A stretch of DNA of 64,000 nucleotides from Novosphingobium barchaimii LL02 (GCF_001046635.1 NZ_KQ130459.1:62001-126000), one strand, 5' to 3'; shown: positions 43,345 to 53,443, counted from the stretch's first letter. Numbers and translations: made by a program. The notes: generated by a model from the sequence alone, not told the origin.

Positions 43345-44568
43345 TCAGCCCTTGATCGCGGCGCGGGCGGCGATCACGGCGCCCAGGGCGGCAACCCAGC
43401 TGACCAGCAGGAAGCTGGTGCCGTAATCGCCGCACCAGGCATAGATCGTCGCCATCGCGGCAGGGCCGATCATGACCCCCAGGAACGTGTAGACCAGCGA
43501 GCCGCCGATCACGCGGCCCGCGTCTTCGGGGGCGCAGTGGTGAGTGCATTCGGCCATGACCACGCCGTTCCACCCGCTCATGCAGAAGCCGAACAGGCAC
43601 AGCACCGCGATCTGGACCCAGATCGGCAGCGCGTCGAGCTGCCATAGCGCGATCATGCAGCCCATCGACACCGCGCCGATCAGCGCCAGCACCGCAAAGC
43701 CGCCGAACCGGTCGCCAAGGCCGCCCCATGAGACACGGCCCAGCGCGCCGCAGGCCTGAAGCGCTCCGGCGACAAGCCCGGCCTGAACCAGCGGCCAGCC
43801 GTGATCCACCAGCATGATGACCGCGAATGCGGACAGCGAAAGCTGGAGCGAGGAGTAGAGCATTCCCAGCACCGCCAGCGAACGCAGCGCGGCGCTGCCC
43901 CAGACGAGGCGCTGCTCGTAAACGAAGTTGGGCCACAGGGCGACGCTGGGGGGGCGCGTGGGCCGTGGCGGCCCGCCCTTCAGCGCCAGCACGCCGATCA
44001 TCGCGAAACAGGGAATGGCAAGCAGGGTCAGGGACATCTGCCAGCCCAGCCGCGGGGCCATCGCCGGCAGCAGCAGGCTGGCCAGCACCCCGCCGATAGG
44101 CACGCCCGCCTGCTTGATCGAGAAGATCAGCGAACGCCGGTGCGGCGGCGTCACCGCGCCCAGGATCTGCGCGCTGGCGGGGTTCTGCACCCCGTAGCCG
44201 ATGCCGATCACGATCGAGGCAAGCACCGCCACCCATGGGTTCGCGCTTGCCAGCAGAAGCAGCGCTGTGCCGAAGCAGCCCAGCGCCAGTTGCTCCACCT
44301 GCACGGGACCGCGGTGCTGGATCAGGGTTCCCGCGAAGGCCGATGCCATCATGCCCGCGGCGTAGATCACGCTGATCTGATAGCCGACGTAATGCGGAGC
44401 AAGCCCGAAATCAGGCGCGACCAGCGGCGCGATGCCGGTAAGAGCCAGCGCGGTCACCGTCGACAGAATCTGGATCGTCGTCGTGGTCGCGAGCGCGGCG
44501 GCGATCGACGGTCCGGCCGAGGGTCCGCGTGAATGCGGGGCCGCTTGAGGGCTGGCAGGCTGAGTCAT
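43345..44568 (-). CDS. MFS transporter
   Basis: 407 residues with about twelve hydrophobic helices. The MFS loop 2-3 region is degenerate (GTLIQHRGPVQVE); the loop 8-9 equivalent is GGLGDRFGG. GYGVQNPASAQILGAVTPPHRRSLIFSIKQAGVPIGGVLAS resembles MFS proteins linked to organic-acid or aromatic catabolism. It is divergent from the amidase gene at 44698 across a 129-base region, so it may import that enzyme's substrate. Confidence 0.88.
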   Translation of the reverse strand: MTQPASPQAAPHSRGPSAGPSIAAALATTTTIQILSTVTALALTGIAPLVAPDFGLAPHYVGYQISVIYAAGMMASAFAGTLIQHRGPVQVEQLALGCFGTALLLLASANPWVAVLASIVIGIGYGVQNPASAQILGAVTPPHRRSLIFSIKQAGVPIGGVLASLLLPAMAPRLGWQMSLTLLAIPCFAMIGVLALKGGPPRPTRPPSVALWPNFVYEQRLVWGSAALRSLAVLGMLYSSLQLSLSAFAVIMLVDHGWPLVQAGLVAGALQACGALGRVSWGGLGDRFGGFAVLALIGAVSMGCMIALWQLDALPIWVQIAVLCLFGFCMSGWNGVVMAECTHHCAPEDAGRVIGGSLVYTFLGVMIGPAAMATIYAWCGDYGTSFLLVSWVAALGAVIAARAAIKG

Positions 44569-44697
44569 TGCTGCACCGCATAATGTAATGCTTTACACAA
44601 GCCAAGCGGGAAGTCACACTGCTCACCTGTCATCAAGCCCTGCCTATGCATGTGACGCGCGTGCAGACGCGGTCTTCCTTGAGGGATTCGTTGATTC

Positions 44698-45948
44698 ATG
44701 GTCCAGAGCGCCTACTCCTCCGCCACCGCGAATGTCCATGCTGCATTGCAGCGCATCGCCGCGCGCGATGCGCGGGTGCGGGCTTGGCTTCATGTCGATG
44801 ACGTCGGCGCGTTGGCGTCTGCGCAGGCTCTGGATGCGCCAGGCGGCGCTAAAGGGCCGTTAGCAGGGCTTTGTGTGGGGGTTAAGGACGTCATCGCGGT
44901 CGCCGGACTGCCCCTGACGCACAACTCGCCGCTGTTCACAGGCTTCGTGCCGTCCGAGGATGCGGCCTGCGTCGCCACCCTGCGCGCGGCAGGCGCGGTG
45001 ATCCTGGGCAAGACCGACACCACCGAATTCGCCGCGGCCGGGCGTAATGCCGTCAGCGCCAATCCTCATGACCTTACGCGCACGCCGGGCGGGTCCTCGG
45101 CCGGTTCGGCGGCGGCGGTGGCGGACGGGCACGTGCCGCTGGCGCTGGCGACGCAGACCGGCGGATCGACCATCCGGCCCGCCAGTTTCTGCGGGATTCA
45201 CGGGTTCAAGCCGACCTGGGGCCTCGTCAGCCGCGAGGGGGTGAAGATGTACGCCAACAGCCTAGACACCGTAGGCTGGTACACCCGCGACCTTGATCTG
45301 TGCGACAAGGTCTGCGCGGTTTTCGGGCTGGCCGAGGCCGCGCCGCTTGGGCCGCAGCCCTTGCGGATCGGCGTTTTCCGCACGCCGTGGTGGGATGAGA
45401 TGACGCCCGGCGGCAAGGCCGCGTTCGACGGCGTGGCCGCCGCGATGGCGCGCGCCGGGGTGGTGATGGTGGATATCGCAGTGCTCCCTGAATTCGAGCA
45501 TCTCAACGACGATCACCGCGCCATCCTGTTCCGGGAAGGGGCGGCGGCGTTCCTCGGCCTGGCCCGTTCGCGGCCAGGCCTGCTCCACGCCGATTTCCAC
45601 CTGCGGGTCGATGCGCTCGCCAGTTATCCCGACGCGCGTCTGCGCGAAGCCCATGACCGCGCCGCTGCCGCGCGGGCGGGGTTCGAGCGGGCGATTGCGG
45701 GGCTGGATGCGGTGCTGGCGCCCAGCGCGCCGGGGATCGCGCCGCTGGGCCGTTCGCCGGGGGAGCCGAAGTTCAACCAGCCCTGGACGCTGCTCCACGC
45801 CCCTGTCGTCAACCTGCCGCTGGCGCAGGGAGAGGGGGGAATGCCCATCGGCGTGTCGCTGGTCGCGCCGCGCTATGCCGACAGGCGGCTGGTAGCGGCG
45901 GCGCGCGAGATCGAAGAGCGGCTCGGCGCGGCGCGGCCTTCGGCCTAG
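44698..45948 (+). CDS. Amidase (amidase signature family)
   Basis: 416 residues. Catalytic Lys in GLCVGVKDVIAV, cis-Ser in TPGGSSAGSAAAVADG and the nucleophile in ATQTGGSTIRPASFCG. GIHGFKPTWG follows as in the family. It is clearly different from the amidase at 32 kb (shorter, lower similarity by eye). The N-terminal 50 residues are short for the family, so it is a compact amidase of AtzE or indoleacetamide-hydrolase size. Divergent from an MFS transporter. Its stop overlaps the LacI stop by four bases. Confidence 0.9.
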   Translation: MVQSAYSSATANVHAALQRIAARDARVRAWLHVDDVGALASAQALDAPGGAKGPLAGLCVGVKDVIAVAGLPLTHNSPLFTGFVPSEDAACVATLRAAGAVILGKTDTTEFAAAGRNAVSANPHDLTRTPGGSSAGSAAAVADGHVPLALATQTGGSTIRPASFCGIHGFKPTWGLVSREGVKMYANSLDTVGWYTRDLDLCDKVCAVFGLAEAAPLGPQPLRIGVFRTPWWDEMTPGGKAAFDGVAAAMARAGVVMVDIAVLPEFEHLNDDHRAILFREGAAAFLGLARSRPGLLHADFHLRVDALASYPDARLREAHDRAAAARAGFERAIAGLDAVLAPSAPGIAPLGRSPGEPKFNQPWTLLHAPVVNLPLAQGEGGMPIGVSLVAPRYADRRLVAAAREIEERLGAARPSA

Positions 45949-46970
45949 GCCTTGCGCCGCTTTTTCGGAGCGGCGGTGGATTGGCGCACGATCAGGCGAT
46001 GCGGCAGAATCACCTCGCGCGAGGCGCTGACCTGATCCGGCTGGAGCAACGAATCCAGCATCAGCCGCATCGCCGCCTCGCCGATCTCCACCGTCGGAAT
46101 GTGGACGGTGGTGAGCGGCGGGCTGGAGAAGGCGCCGAAGCGCAAGTCATCGAAACCGGTGACGGACATTTCGTCCGGAACGCTGATGCCGCGCTGTTGC
46201 AGGGCGCTGAGCGCACCCAGCGCCATTTCGTCGTTGGCGCAGGTGACGGCGGTGAACTGCGGGTCGGCGTCCAGCAGCCGCAGCATCGCATCGTAGCCCG
46301 ACTGGAGCGAGAAATCGCCGGTCGCGATGATGGCTTCGTCCACCTCGATGCGTGCGCGCAGCAGGCCCAGCTTGTAGCCGGAGAGGCGGTCCTTCGACAT
46401 GAACTGGTCAAGCGGGCCGGTGATCGCGGCGATGCGGGTATGGCCCAGTTCGGCAAGGTGGCCCACGACCAGCGCGCTGGCTTCGTGGTCATCGGTGCGC
46501 ACGCGCGGCAGGGTGATGTCCGGCGGATATTCGCAGGCCGCGACCAGCGGGGGCATCTTGCTTTTGGTGGGAGGATTGCGGACGATATCGGGCAGGGTCT
46601 TTTCGAGCAGGATCATGCCATCGGCCTGCTTGCCCGCGATCATCGAGACGTATTTGTTAAGGGTGTCGATATCGCCTTCGGTGATGCCCAGCAGAACGCG
46701 CATCTTGTTCGCCCGCGCCACGTTCTCGATGCCCTCGACGAAGGCGGAGGTGAACGGGTTGAAGATGCTGGGAACGGCGACGATGACGTTGTCGCTACGC
46801 TGGCGGCGCAGCCCTGCGGCGAGATGGTTGGGTTCGTAGTTGAGGTCGGCGATGGCCGCCTCGATCCGCTCGATGGTGGCGGGTCGCACCAGCGAAGGCG
46901 TGCTGAGCGCGCGAGAGACCGTTGCTACCGAAACACCCGCGACGCGGGCGATGTCCTTGATATTCGCCAT
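45945..46970 (-). CDS. LacI-family transcriptional regulator
   Basis: 341 residues. The N-terminal helix-turn-helix and hinge helix are typical: MANIKDIARVAGVSVATVSRALS, NYEPNHLAAGLR. The periplasmic-binding-type sugar domain follows (VIVAVPSIFNPFTSAFVEGIE, FTAVTCANDEMALGALSALQQRG, VTGFDD). A perfect-arm operator sits four bases before its ATG, suggesting autoregulation. It probably controls the carbohydrate genes between 47 and 56.6 kb. Confidence 0.93.
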   Translation of the reverse strand: MANIKDIARVAGVSVATVSRALSTPSLVRPATIERIEAAIADLNYEPNHLAAGLRRQRSDNVIVAVPSIFNPFTSAFVEGIENVARANKMRVLLGITEGDIDTLNKYVSMIAGKQADGMILLEKTLPDIVRNPPTKSKMPPLVAACEYPPDITLPRVRTDDHEASALVVGHLAELGHTRIAAITGPLDQFMSKDRLSGYKLGLLRARIEVDEAIIATGDFSLQSGYDAMLRLLDADPQFTAVTCANDEMALGALSALQQRGISVPDEMSVTGFDDLRFGAFSSPPLTTVHIPTVEIGEAAMRLMLDSLLQPDQVSASREVILPHRLIVRQSTAAPKKRRKA

Positions 46971-46973
46971 AGG

Positions 46974-46988
46974 ATGTAAACGTTACAT
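46974..46988. promoter_or_regulatory. LacI-type operator before the regulator gene
   Basis: ATGTAAACGTTACAT has 6-base inverted arms ATGTAA/TTACAT around ACG and contains the CG centre usual for LacI-family sites. The ATGTAAAC half recurs at 51028 and 53574. Confidence 0.65.
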
Positions 46989-47053
46989 TTGCGATCGCCT
47001 GGCGGCAAGCGCGGGTGTTGCATGACGTGCAATTCATTGTTGAGGTGACGGCG

Positions 47054-48676
47054 TCAGAACACCTCGGCCGCGATCACTTCCGCCGCGCGCCAGGCGAAGG
47101 CCATGGCCGGGCCGTTGGTATTGCCCGAGATCGCGGTCGGCATGGCCGAACAGTCCGCCACGTAAAGCCCGCTCACGCCGTGGACGCGAAGGCCGCCGTC
47201 GATGACATTCTCCGCCGCATCCGGCCCCATGCGGCAGGTGCCGGTGCCGTGCAGGCCCGTGGAGATCATCCAGTTGGCGGCCTGCTGGATTTCCTCGTCG
47301 CTCTGAACTGCGGAACCGGGCGCGGTTTCCTCGCCCACGTAAGGCGCGAGGGCGGGCTGGGCCATGACTTCGCGCACCTTGCGGATGGCGCGCTGGATGG
47401 TCACGCGGTCTTCGGGGACGGAAAACCACTGCGGCACCAGACGCGGCGATACGGCCGGGTCGGTCGAGGCGATCTCGACATAGCCGTGGCTGCTCGGGCG
47501 CAGACAGAAGGCGGTGGCGGTGATGCCGGGGACGCTTTCCGTCTGGCCGCGCCCGGCCTCGGGCTTGTCGTCTTCCGACTGAGCCATGGAATAGGGCGAG
47601 ATGCCGATCTGGAGATCCGGCCAGTCCTTGTCGGCCTCGATCGAGGCCATGACCGAGACTTCCGGCAGCAGCGAGGCCATCAGGCCCTTGCCGCCCAGCA
47701 TGTAGCGCAGCCCATGCATATAGGCGCGCCAGCCCCGGAATTCATGATTGAGGCCGCGCGCTTTCTTGAGCCGCCATGACAGCGAGACCATCATGTGTTC
47801 GTTCATGTGGCGGCCGACGTGCGGGTTTTCGTGGACGACCTCGATGCCGTGACGACGCAGGACTTCGCCCGGGCCGATGCCGGAAAGCTGGAGCAGCTTG
47901 GGGCTTTGCAACACACCTGCCGACAGGATGGTGCGCGGCGCGGTTAAGGTCACCTCGCGGCCGCCCACCTGGACCAGCACGCCAGTGGCCTGCTTGCCCT
48001 CAAAGGTCACGCGGCGGACCAGTGCGCCCGTCAGGATCGTCAGATTGGCCCGCTTTTCAGCCTGCTTGAGGAAGGCGGTATAGGCGGTGACGCGGTTGCC
48101 GCGCGCATCGACGGTCTGCTGGGTCCGCCCGGCGACCTGTGTGCCAGGCGTGTTGACGTCGGGGTGGACGGGAATGCCTGCCTCGCGCGCGGCTTCCAGG
48201 ATCGCGCCGGTCAGCACGGCGTCGCCCCGGGGCACTTCGGTTACCTGCATCGGGCCGCCCTTGCCGCGCTGGCCGTAGCCGGTTCCCCGGAAGTCTTCGA
48301 TTTCGCGGTAGCAGCGCTCAATCTCGGACCAGTTCCAGCCCTTGTTGCCCAGCGCTTCCCAGGCGTCGAAATCGCGCGGCTGGCCGCGGAAATACCAGGT
48401 GCCGTTGACCGCGCTCGATCCGCCAAGGCCCTTGCCGTAGTACCAGGTTTCGCCGGCGGGGCGTTCCCCCTGCTGTTCGGCGGGGAAGGGCCAGTACCAC
48501 TTGGGCCTGGCCCAGATCTTGACCATTCCGCGCGGCATGCGGACCATGAATTCGTCGTTGCGGCCGCCTGCTTCCAGCAGCAGCACCTGCTTGCTGCCGT
48601 CGGCGCTGAGGCGCTCGGCCAGGACGCAGCCGGCCGAACCGGCGCCAACGATGATGTAGTCGAACTGAGTGCGCAT
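47054..48676 (-). CDS. GMC-family FAD oxidoreductase (choline dehydrogenase-like)
   Basis: 540 residues. FAD dinucleotide motif FDYIIVGAGSAGCVLAERLS at the N-terminus, GMC signature 1 around YYGKGLGGSSAVNGTWYFRG, signature 2 around GAPRTILSAGVLQSPKLLQLSGIG, and the catalytic His in WMISTGLHGTGTCRMG with a second His/Asn region near the C-terminus (ISGNTNGPAMA). It oxidises a primary or secondary alcohol, perhaps a sugar or glycoside hydroxyl. It is the last gene of an operon after the isomerase-like and symporter genes, with a 12-base gap. Confidence 0.92.
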   Translation of the reverse strand: MRTQFDYIIVGAGSAGCVLAERLSADGSKQVLLLEAGGRNDEFMVRMPRGMVKIWARPKWYWPFPAEQQGERPAGETWYYGKGLGGSSAVNGTWYFRGQPRDFDAWEALGNKGWNWSEIERCYREIEDFRGTGYGQRGKGGPMQVTEVPRGDAVLTGAILEAAREAGIPVHPDVNTPGTQVAGRTQQTVDARGNRVTAYTAFLKQAEKRANLTILTGALVRRVTFEGKQATGVLVQVGGREVTLTAPRTILSAGVLQSPKLLQLSGIGPGEVLRRHGIEVVHENPHVGRHMNEHMMVSLSWRLKKARGLNHEFRGWRAYMHGLRYMLGGKGLMASLLPEVSVMASIEADKDWPDLQIGISPYSMAQSEDDKPEAGRGQTESVPGITATAFCLRPSSHGYVEIASTDPAVSPRLVPQWFSVPEDRVTIQRAIRKVREVMAQPALAPYVGEETAPGSAVQSDEEIQQAANWMISTGLHGTGTCRMGPDAAENVIDGGLRVHGVSGLYVADCSAMPTAISGNTNGPAMAFAWRAAEVIAAEVF

Positions 48677-48688
48677 TTCAGGTCTCGA

Positions 48689-50020
48689 TCAGGCGGGAGC
48701 AGCTTGGCCGCGCGTATAGGCGGGGGCAAAGCGGAACAGCAGAAGCGACAGGCCCATCGCCACATAACTGGCGGCGGGCAGCCAGACGTGGCCGGCCATA
48801 ACGGCGGTGACCACGGCGGGCGTGGCGGCGGCCTTGGCGTCATAGGCGGCAAGGCTGAGGAACCATGCGCCGGCGGCGCCGCCCACGCTCATGCCCAGCT
48901 TCACGCCGAAGCTGGAGGCGGCGAACAGGAAGCCCTGCGCCCGGAAGCCCGAGCGCCACGCGCCGTAGTCCACTGCGTCGGCCATCAGCGAGAACAGCAG
49001 GCCGCCGATCAGGCCCTGGCCCATATAGGCGACGACATTGGCGGTAATGAGCCACGCGTGGCTGTCCGACAGCGGCATCAGGGCGGTGAACAGCGTGGCC
49101 ACGCCGGCGCCGATGGCGCCGGTCATGCGCTTGCCGATGGCATTGGCGCACACGCCCGCGAGCGCGGTGCCGATCAGCACCGCCAGCATCGTCAGCATCA
49201 GGGTGGAGGTGAACTCGGCATCGCCCAGCACGTTGCTGGCGAAATAGACGAAGGACTGGATGTGACCGGTAAAACCGATCCAGAAGAAGAAGTTGACCAG
49301 CATCGTCGCGATCCACGGCCAGTTGCCTTTGGTGGCCTCAAGCGACTGTGCGGTGGTGAGTTTGGCGACGCTGGCGTCCACCTCCACCCGCTCGCGCGTA
49401 TTGGCGAAGGCATTGAGCATGCACACCAGCGTGATGACGCCGGTGATCGCGGCCAGGACGAGGAAGCCATGCGCCTCGTCGCCATGGCTGAACGCCTTGA
49501 TGAGTGGCAGCGCGGCATAGCCGATGCCGACCGTGGCGGATGATCCGATCACTTCGCGCAGGGCGTTGATGGTGTTGCGCTGGCGTGGATCGCGGGTCAG
49601 CGTGGGCAGCATCGAGTTGAGCGGCAGGCTGACGGCGGAATAGAGTATGCCCATCAGCGTGTAGCTGACGAAGATGAAGGCGATCTTCTCCCAGCCTTGC
49701 AGCGGCGGCGCCCAGAACACGATCGCGCCGCACACCGCGAAAGGCACGGCCAGCCACAGCAGGAATGGGCGGTGCTTGCCCCAGCGCGTCTCGGTGCGGT
49801 CGATCAGCAGGCCCATCATAGGGTCGAAAATCGCATCGACGCAGCGCGCGATCAGGAACAACGAGGCGACGGTGCCGGCGCTGACGCCGTAGATGTCGGT
49901 ATAGAAGTAAAGCAGGTAGGCATTGGTCATGCCGAACGGCAGGTTGATCCCGAAATTGCCCAGCGCGTAGCTGAGCTTTTCGCGCCAGGTCAGTGCGCTG
50001 CCGTCCAGGCCGCCGCTCAT
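48689..50020 (-). CDS. GPH-family sugar:cation symporter
   Basis: 443 residues, twelve hydrophobic helices. LSYALGNFGINLPFGMTNAYLLYFYTDIYG and the conserved D-x-x-x-D-x-x-x-G pattern in RCVDAIFDPMMGLLIDRTETRWGKHRPFLLW identify the glycoside-pentoside-hexuronide family. It would import a sugar or glycoside into the cytoplasm. Its ATG overlaps the preceding isomerase-like stop (ATGA). Confidence 0.93.
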   Translation of the reverse strand: MSGGLDGSALTWREKLSYALGNFGINLPFGMTNAYLLYFYTDIYGVSAGTVASLFLIARCVDAIFDPMMGLLIDRTETRWGKHRPFLLWLAVPFAVCGAIVFWAPPLQGWEKIAFIFVSYTLMGILYSAVSLPLNSMLPTLTRDPRQRNTINALREVIGSSATVGIGYAALPLIKAFSHGDEAHGFLVLAAITGVITLVCMLNAFANTRERVEVDASVAKLTTAQSLEATKGNWPWIATMLVNFFFWIGFTGHIQSFVYFASNVLGDAEFTSTLMLTMLAVLIGTALAGVCANAIGKRMTGAIGAGVATLFTALMPLSDSHAWLITANVVAYMGQGLIGGLLFSLMADAVDYGAWRSGFRAQGFLFAASSFGVKLGMSVGGAAGAWFLSLAAYDAKAAATPAVVTAVMAGHVWLPAASYVAMGLSLLLFRFAPAYTRGQAAPA

Positions 50021-50976
50021 GCCGGGCAGCCGACGCGCGAAGGGGGCAGGCGTTCGAGCACGGTGCGGGCGAATTCAAGCGACTTGCGGGTCTCGGTAAG
50101 CGGGTCCGGCACGGCGTCGATCTCCAGGATGGCCCAGTTCTGGCTGGTACGTGTCGCCATCAACTCCGCCCATGCGCCGAAGTCCACCTTGCCGTCGCCA
50201 AGCGCGCAGAAATAGGCGCGGTGGGCGTGGTGGATGGCGTGGTCGATGGGGATGTTGATCGGCATGGGGCCGGTCGCGTCCTTCCAGTGGGCGATTACCA
50301 CGCGCTCGGCATGGCGCGCCGCGATGGCCGCCGGATCGCCGCCGGAAAGCAGGATATGCGCGCTGTCGGGGCAGAAGCCGACATAGACCGGATCGGTCAG
50401 CAGCATCAGCAGGTCGATGTCGCGCGGCTGGCAGAACATCGAGTGCGCCTCGGTGTGGAGCGCCAGGCGCACGCCGTGGCGCAGCACCGCCGCGCCGAGG
50501 CGATTGGCGAAATCCGCCGCCTTCTGCGCCAGGTCGAGGCCTACAAAGAGCGGCGGCTGGGCATCCCAGCTGGCCCGCATCGGCAGGCCGATCACCATGA
50601 CGTCGGCGCCCCACCCGGCAAGCGCCTTGGCCAGTTCCTCACCCTTGGCGAGCCAGCGGGCCTCGGACTGCGGATCGCCGACGCCGCCCTCGATGGCGAT
50701 GTCTGCGAAGAAGCCGCTGGCGACGGCCAGGCCCCGCCGGTCCAATTCGGCCCTGGCCCCTTCATGCGATCCGTAAGCAGCGATCAGGCCGTCCGCGCCG
50801 AAAGGGGCGAAGGTCATTTCGATGCCGGTGACGCCGCTCTGCTCCAGCGTATCGAGCATCCGGTCCCAGAAGGGGCGCGGCTGGGCATTGCCGAAAGCGA
50901 CGACCTCGTCCTCATTCGCCATCCCCCAGAAACCGGGATGGAAGAACGTGATGAGATCGACACCGAACGGAAGCAT
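50017..50976 (-). CDS. Sugar phosphate isomerase/epimerase family protein
   Basis: 319 residues from MLPFGVDLITFFHPGFWG, with an AAGG site about nine bases upstream. An ATG 14 codons earlier (51018) has no visible site. TIM-barrel (AP endonuclease 2/xylose isomerase-like) features: EMTFAPFGADG, LALHTEAHSMF with a Glu and His as metal ligands, FCPDSAHILLSGGD and VIAHWKDA, DFGAW near the end. Members are sugar isomerases, epimerases, dehydratases or 3-keto-glycoside-cleaving enzymes. First gene of the minus-strand operon; divergent from the Gfo/Idh/MocA gene. Confidence 0.85.
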   Translation of the reverse strand: MLPFGVDLITFFHPGFWGMANEDEVVAFGNAQPRPFWDRMLDTLEQSGVTGIEMTFAPFGADGLIAAYGSHEGARAELDRRGLAVASGFFADIAIEGGVGDPQSEARWLAKGEELAKALAGWGADVMVIGLPMRASWDAQPPLFVGLDLAQKAADFANRLGAAVLRHGVRLALHTEAHSMFCQPRDIDLLMLLTDPVYVGFCPDSAHILLSGGDPAAIAARHAERVVIAHWKDATGPMPINIPIDHAIHHAHRAYFCALGDGKVDFGAWAELMATRTSQNWAILEIDAVPDPLTETRKSLEFARTVLERLPPSRVGCPA

Positions 50977-51191
50977 TTGACGATACCTTGGGTTGAGGCG
51001 AAGCACGGATTTCCCCATGCGCTGCCAATGTAAACCTTTTCTTTTCGAAAAAGCCCGAATCCTCAGGCCTTGTCAAGACATGCCGTACCAAGGGTTGCCG
51101 GATTTCCGGTTTTCCGGGTGACTAACGTGTGTTATCGTTTTCATATGCCCCAGTGAAAGCCGCCGGGCGAAGGCTAAAGTGAAGGAAAACA
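50977..51191. promoter_or_regulatory. Divergent promoter region of the sugar island
   Basis: It contains an ATGTAAAC half-site (51028-51035), matching the LacI operator half, and a TAAC-GTGT-GTTA dyad near 51124. The centre is AT-richer than its surroundings. Both operons probably start here under the LacI regulator. Confidence 0.45.
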
Positions 51192-52310
51192 ATGCCTGAT
51201 CGTATCCGTATGGGCCTCGTCGGTGGAGGTCCCGGCTCGTTCATAGGGCCGGTACACCGCATCGCTGCCGAACTGGACGGCGAGATCGCGCTTGTCGCGG
51301 GCGCCTTCAGCCGCGATGCGCAGCGCAGCGCAGAGGCCGGGCGCGGCTATGGCATTGCGCCGGAGCGCGCTTATCCCTCGATCGAGGCAATGCTGGACGC
51401 CGAGGCGGCCCGCGCCGACGGCATCCAGTTCGTCACCATCGCCACGCCCAACTTCCATCACCTGCCCGCCGCCTGCGCAGCAATGCGCGCCGGGATCGCG
51501 GTGATGAGCGACAAGCCGATGACCGCGACGCTGGACCAGGCGCGCGAACTGGCGGCGGTGCTTGCTGCGAACCCGGTGCCGTACGGGCTGACGTATACGT
51601 ATTCCGGCTACCCGCTGGTGCGTGAAATGCGCGAACGCATTGCCACAGGCGCGATCGGCGCGGTGCGCAAGGTCGTGGTGGAATACAACCAAGGCTGGCT
51701 GGCCGGAGCGGGAGAGGGCAAGCAGGCCGAATGGCGGCTGGACCCGGCCCGCTCGGGCGAGGGCGGTTGCATCGCCGACATCGGCGTCCACGCCTTTCAC
51801 CTCGCCGAATTCGTCACCGGCCTGCGCGTCAGCCGTATCAACGCCGATCTTGGCACCGTGGTGCAGGGCCGCGCGCTCGACGATGATTGCCAGATGTTCC
51901 TGCGCTTCGAAGGCGGCGCGCGGGGGCTGCTCTCGGCCTCGCAGGTGATGACGGGTGAGGGCAACGATCTTGCCATCCGCATCTACGGCGAAACCGGCGC
52001 CTTGCGCTGGAGCCAAGAAAACCCGAACCGCTTCGAATGGCTGAAGGGCGAGGGCGGCATGGAAGTGGTGCGCGCCGGCGATCCGGGGCTGTCCGCGATC
52101 GCCATGCGCGGCATCCGCCTTCCGGGCGGTCACCCGGAAGGGCTGCTGGAAGCACTGGCCAATCTCTACCGCGATTTCGCGCGGGACATGCGCGGCGAAG
52201 GCGGCTCGCTGGTGCCGGGTATCGAGGATGGCCTGCGCGGCATGGCGCTGGTCGCCGCTGCCGTGGCCGCAAGCCGCGCCGAAAGCGGCTGGGTCGATCT
52301 CAAGGTTTGA
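51192..52310 (+). CDS. Gfo/Idh/MocA-family oxidoreductase
   Basis: 372 residues. NAD(P) motif [20 protein letters not shown] at the N-terminus, the family's [ED]KP motif in [16 protein letters not shown], and a C-terminal alpha/beta domain with [20 protein letters not shown], where Asp and His of DIGVHAFH are the probable catalytic residues. Oxidises a sugar, inositol or glycoside hydroxyl to a ketone. AGGAAAAC precedes the ATG. The next gene, an isomerase-like protein, follows after 17 bases. Confidence 0.92.
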   Translation: MPDRIRMGLVGGGPGSFIGPVHRIAAELDGEIALVAGAFSRDAQRSAEAGRGYGIAPERAYPSIEAMLDAEAARADGIQFVTIATPNFHHLPAACAAMRAGIAVMSDKPMTATLDQARELAAVLAANPVPYGLTYTYSGYPLVREMRERIATGAIGAVRKVVVEYNQGWLAGAGEGKQAEWRLDPARSGEGGCIADIGVHAFHLAEFVTGLRVSRINADLGTVVQGRALDDDCQMFLRFEGGARGLLSASQVMTGEGNDLAIRIYGETGALRWSQENPNRFEWLKGEGGMEVVRAGDPGLSAIAMRGIRLPGGHPEGLLEALANLYRDFARDMRGEGGSLVPGIEDGLRGMALVAAAVAASRAESGWVDLKV

Positions 52311-52327
52311 AGGAAAGGCTTTCGCAT

Positions 52328-53383
52328 ATGAAAACGATCAAGGGTCCGGGCATCTTCCTTGCCCAGTTCGTGGGCGATGACGCGCCTTTCAATTCGCTCG
52401 ATTCGATTGCGGAATGGGCTGCTGGCCTGGGCTACAAGGGCCTCCAGGTTCCCAGCAACGACAGCCGGTTGATCGATCTTGAAAAGGCGGCGGAAAGCCA
52501 GGATTACTGCGACGAAGTGCTGGGCACGCTGGCCGCTCACGGGCTGGAGCTGACCGAGCTTTCCACTCACATTCAGGGGCAGTTGGTAGCCGTGCACCCG
52601 GCCTATGACGCCGCGTTCGATGCTTTCGCGCCAACGCAGGTGCGCGGCAACCCCGGCGCGCGCCAGCAATGGGCGGTGAGCCAGCTGGAAATGGCGGCGC
52701 GCGCCAGCCAGCGGCTGGGCCTGACCACCCACGCCAGTTTCTCGGGCGCGCTGGCATGGCCCTATTTTTATGCCTGGCCGCAGCGCCCGGCGCAGCTGGT
52801 GGACGAGGCTTTCGCCGAACTGGCAAGGCGCTGGCGCCCGATTCTGGACCGCTTCGACGAAGCCGGCGTCGATATCGGCTTCGAATTGCACCCCGGCGAA
52901 GACCTGCACGACGGCGTCACGTTCGAACGCTTTCTGGAAGCCACGGGCAATCACCCGCGCGCCAATATCCTCTATGATCCCAGCCACTTCGTGCTGCAGC
53001 AGCTCGATTACCTGGGCTTCATCGACATCTACCATGAGCGGATCAAGTGCTTCCACGTCAAGGACGCCGAGTTTCGCATGTCCCCCAGATCCGGCGTCTA
53101 CGGTGGCTATCAGGGCTGGGTCGATCGTCCCGGACGGTTCCGCTCGCTGGGCGATGGACAGGTGGACTTCACGCAGATCTTCTCGAAGATGGCGCAGTAC
53201 GATTTTGCCGGCTGGGCCGTGCTCGAATGGGAATGCGCGCTCAAGCATCCCGAAGTCGGCGCGGCGGAAGGCGCACCCTTCATCGACCGGCACATCATCC
53301 GCGTGACCGACCATGCCTTCGACGACTTCGTCAGTGGCAATGATGACATGATACCGGATTTCGCCCGGATGGGTATGGCCTGA
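52328..53383 (+). CDS. Sugar phosphate isomerase/epimerase family protein
   Basis: 351 residues, TIM barrel. Metal-binding pattern: Glu in VDIGFELHPGEDLHDG, Asp/His in NILYDPSHFVLQQLDY, His in IKCFHVKDAEF, and Glu in GWAVLEWECALK. This set (E, D, H, E) fits divalent-metal epimerases and the related 3-keto-sugar lyases. GGAAAGG lies before the ATG. Together with the upstream oxidoreductase it suggests oxidation of a sugar followed by isomerisation or cleavage. A strong terminator follows. Confidence 0.9.
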   Translation: MKTIKGPGIFLAQFVGDDAPFNSLDSIAEWAAGLGYKGLQVPSNDSRLIDLEKAAESQDYCDEVLGTLAAHGLELTELSTHIQGQLVAVHPAYDAAFDAFAPTQVRGNPGARQQWAVSQLEMAARASQRLGLTTHASFSGALAWPYFYAWPQRPAQLVDEAFAELARRWRPILDRFDEAGVDIGFELHPGEDLHDGVTFERFLEATGNHPRANILYDPSHFVLQQLDYLGFIDIYHERIKCFHVKDAEFRMSPRSGVYGGYQGWVDRPGRFRSLGDGQVDFTQIFSKMAQYDFAGWAVLEWECALKHPEVGAAEGAPFIDRHIIRVTDHAFDDFVSGNDDMIPDFARMGMA

Positions 53384-53407
53384 CCGAAAACTCGGGCCGG
53401 AAAGATA

Positions 53408-53443
53408 GAAACCCCGGGGGTTGCGGATAGCCCCCGGGGTTTC
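53408..53443 (+). terminator. Strong hairpin terminator after the isomerase-like gene
   Basis: GAAACCCCGGGGG (53408-53420) and CCCCCGGGGTTTC (53431-53443) are perfectly complementary with a 10-base loop, followed by ATCTTGTCTT. Confidence 0.85.
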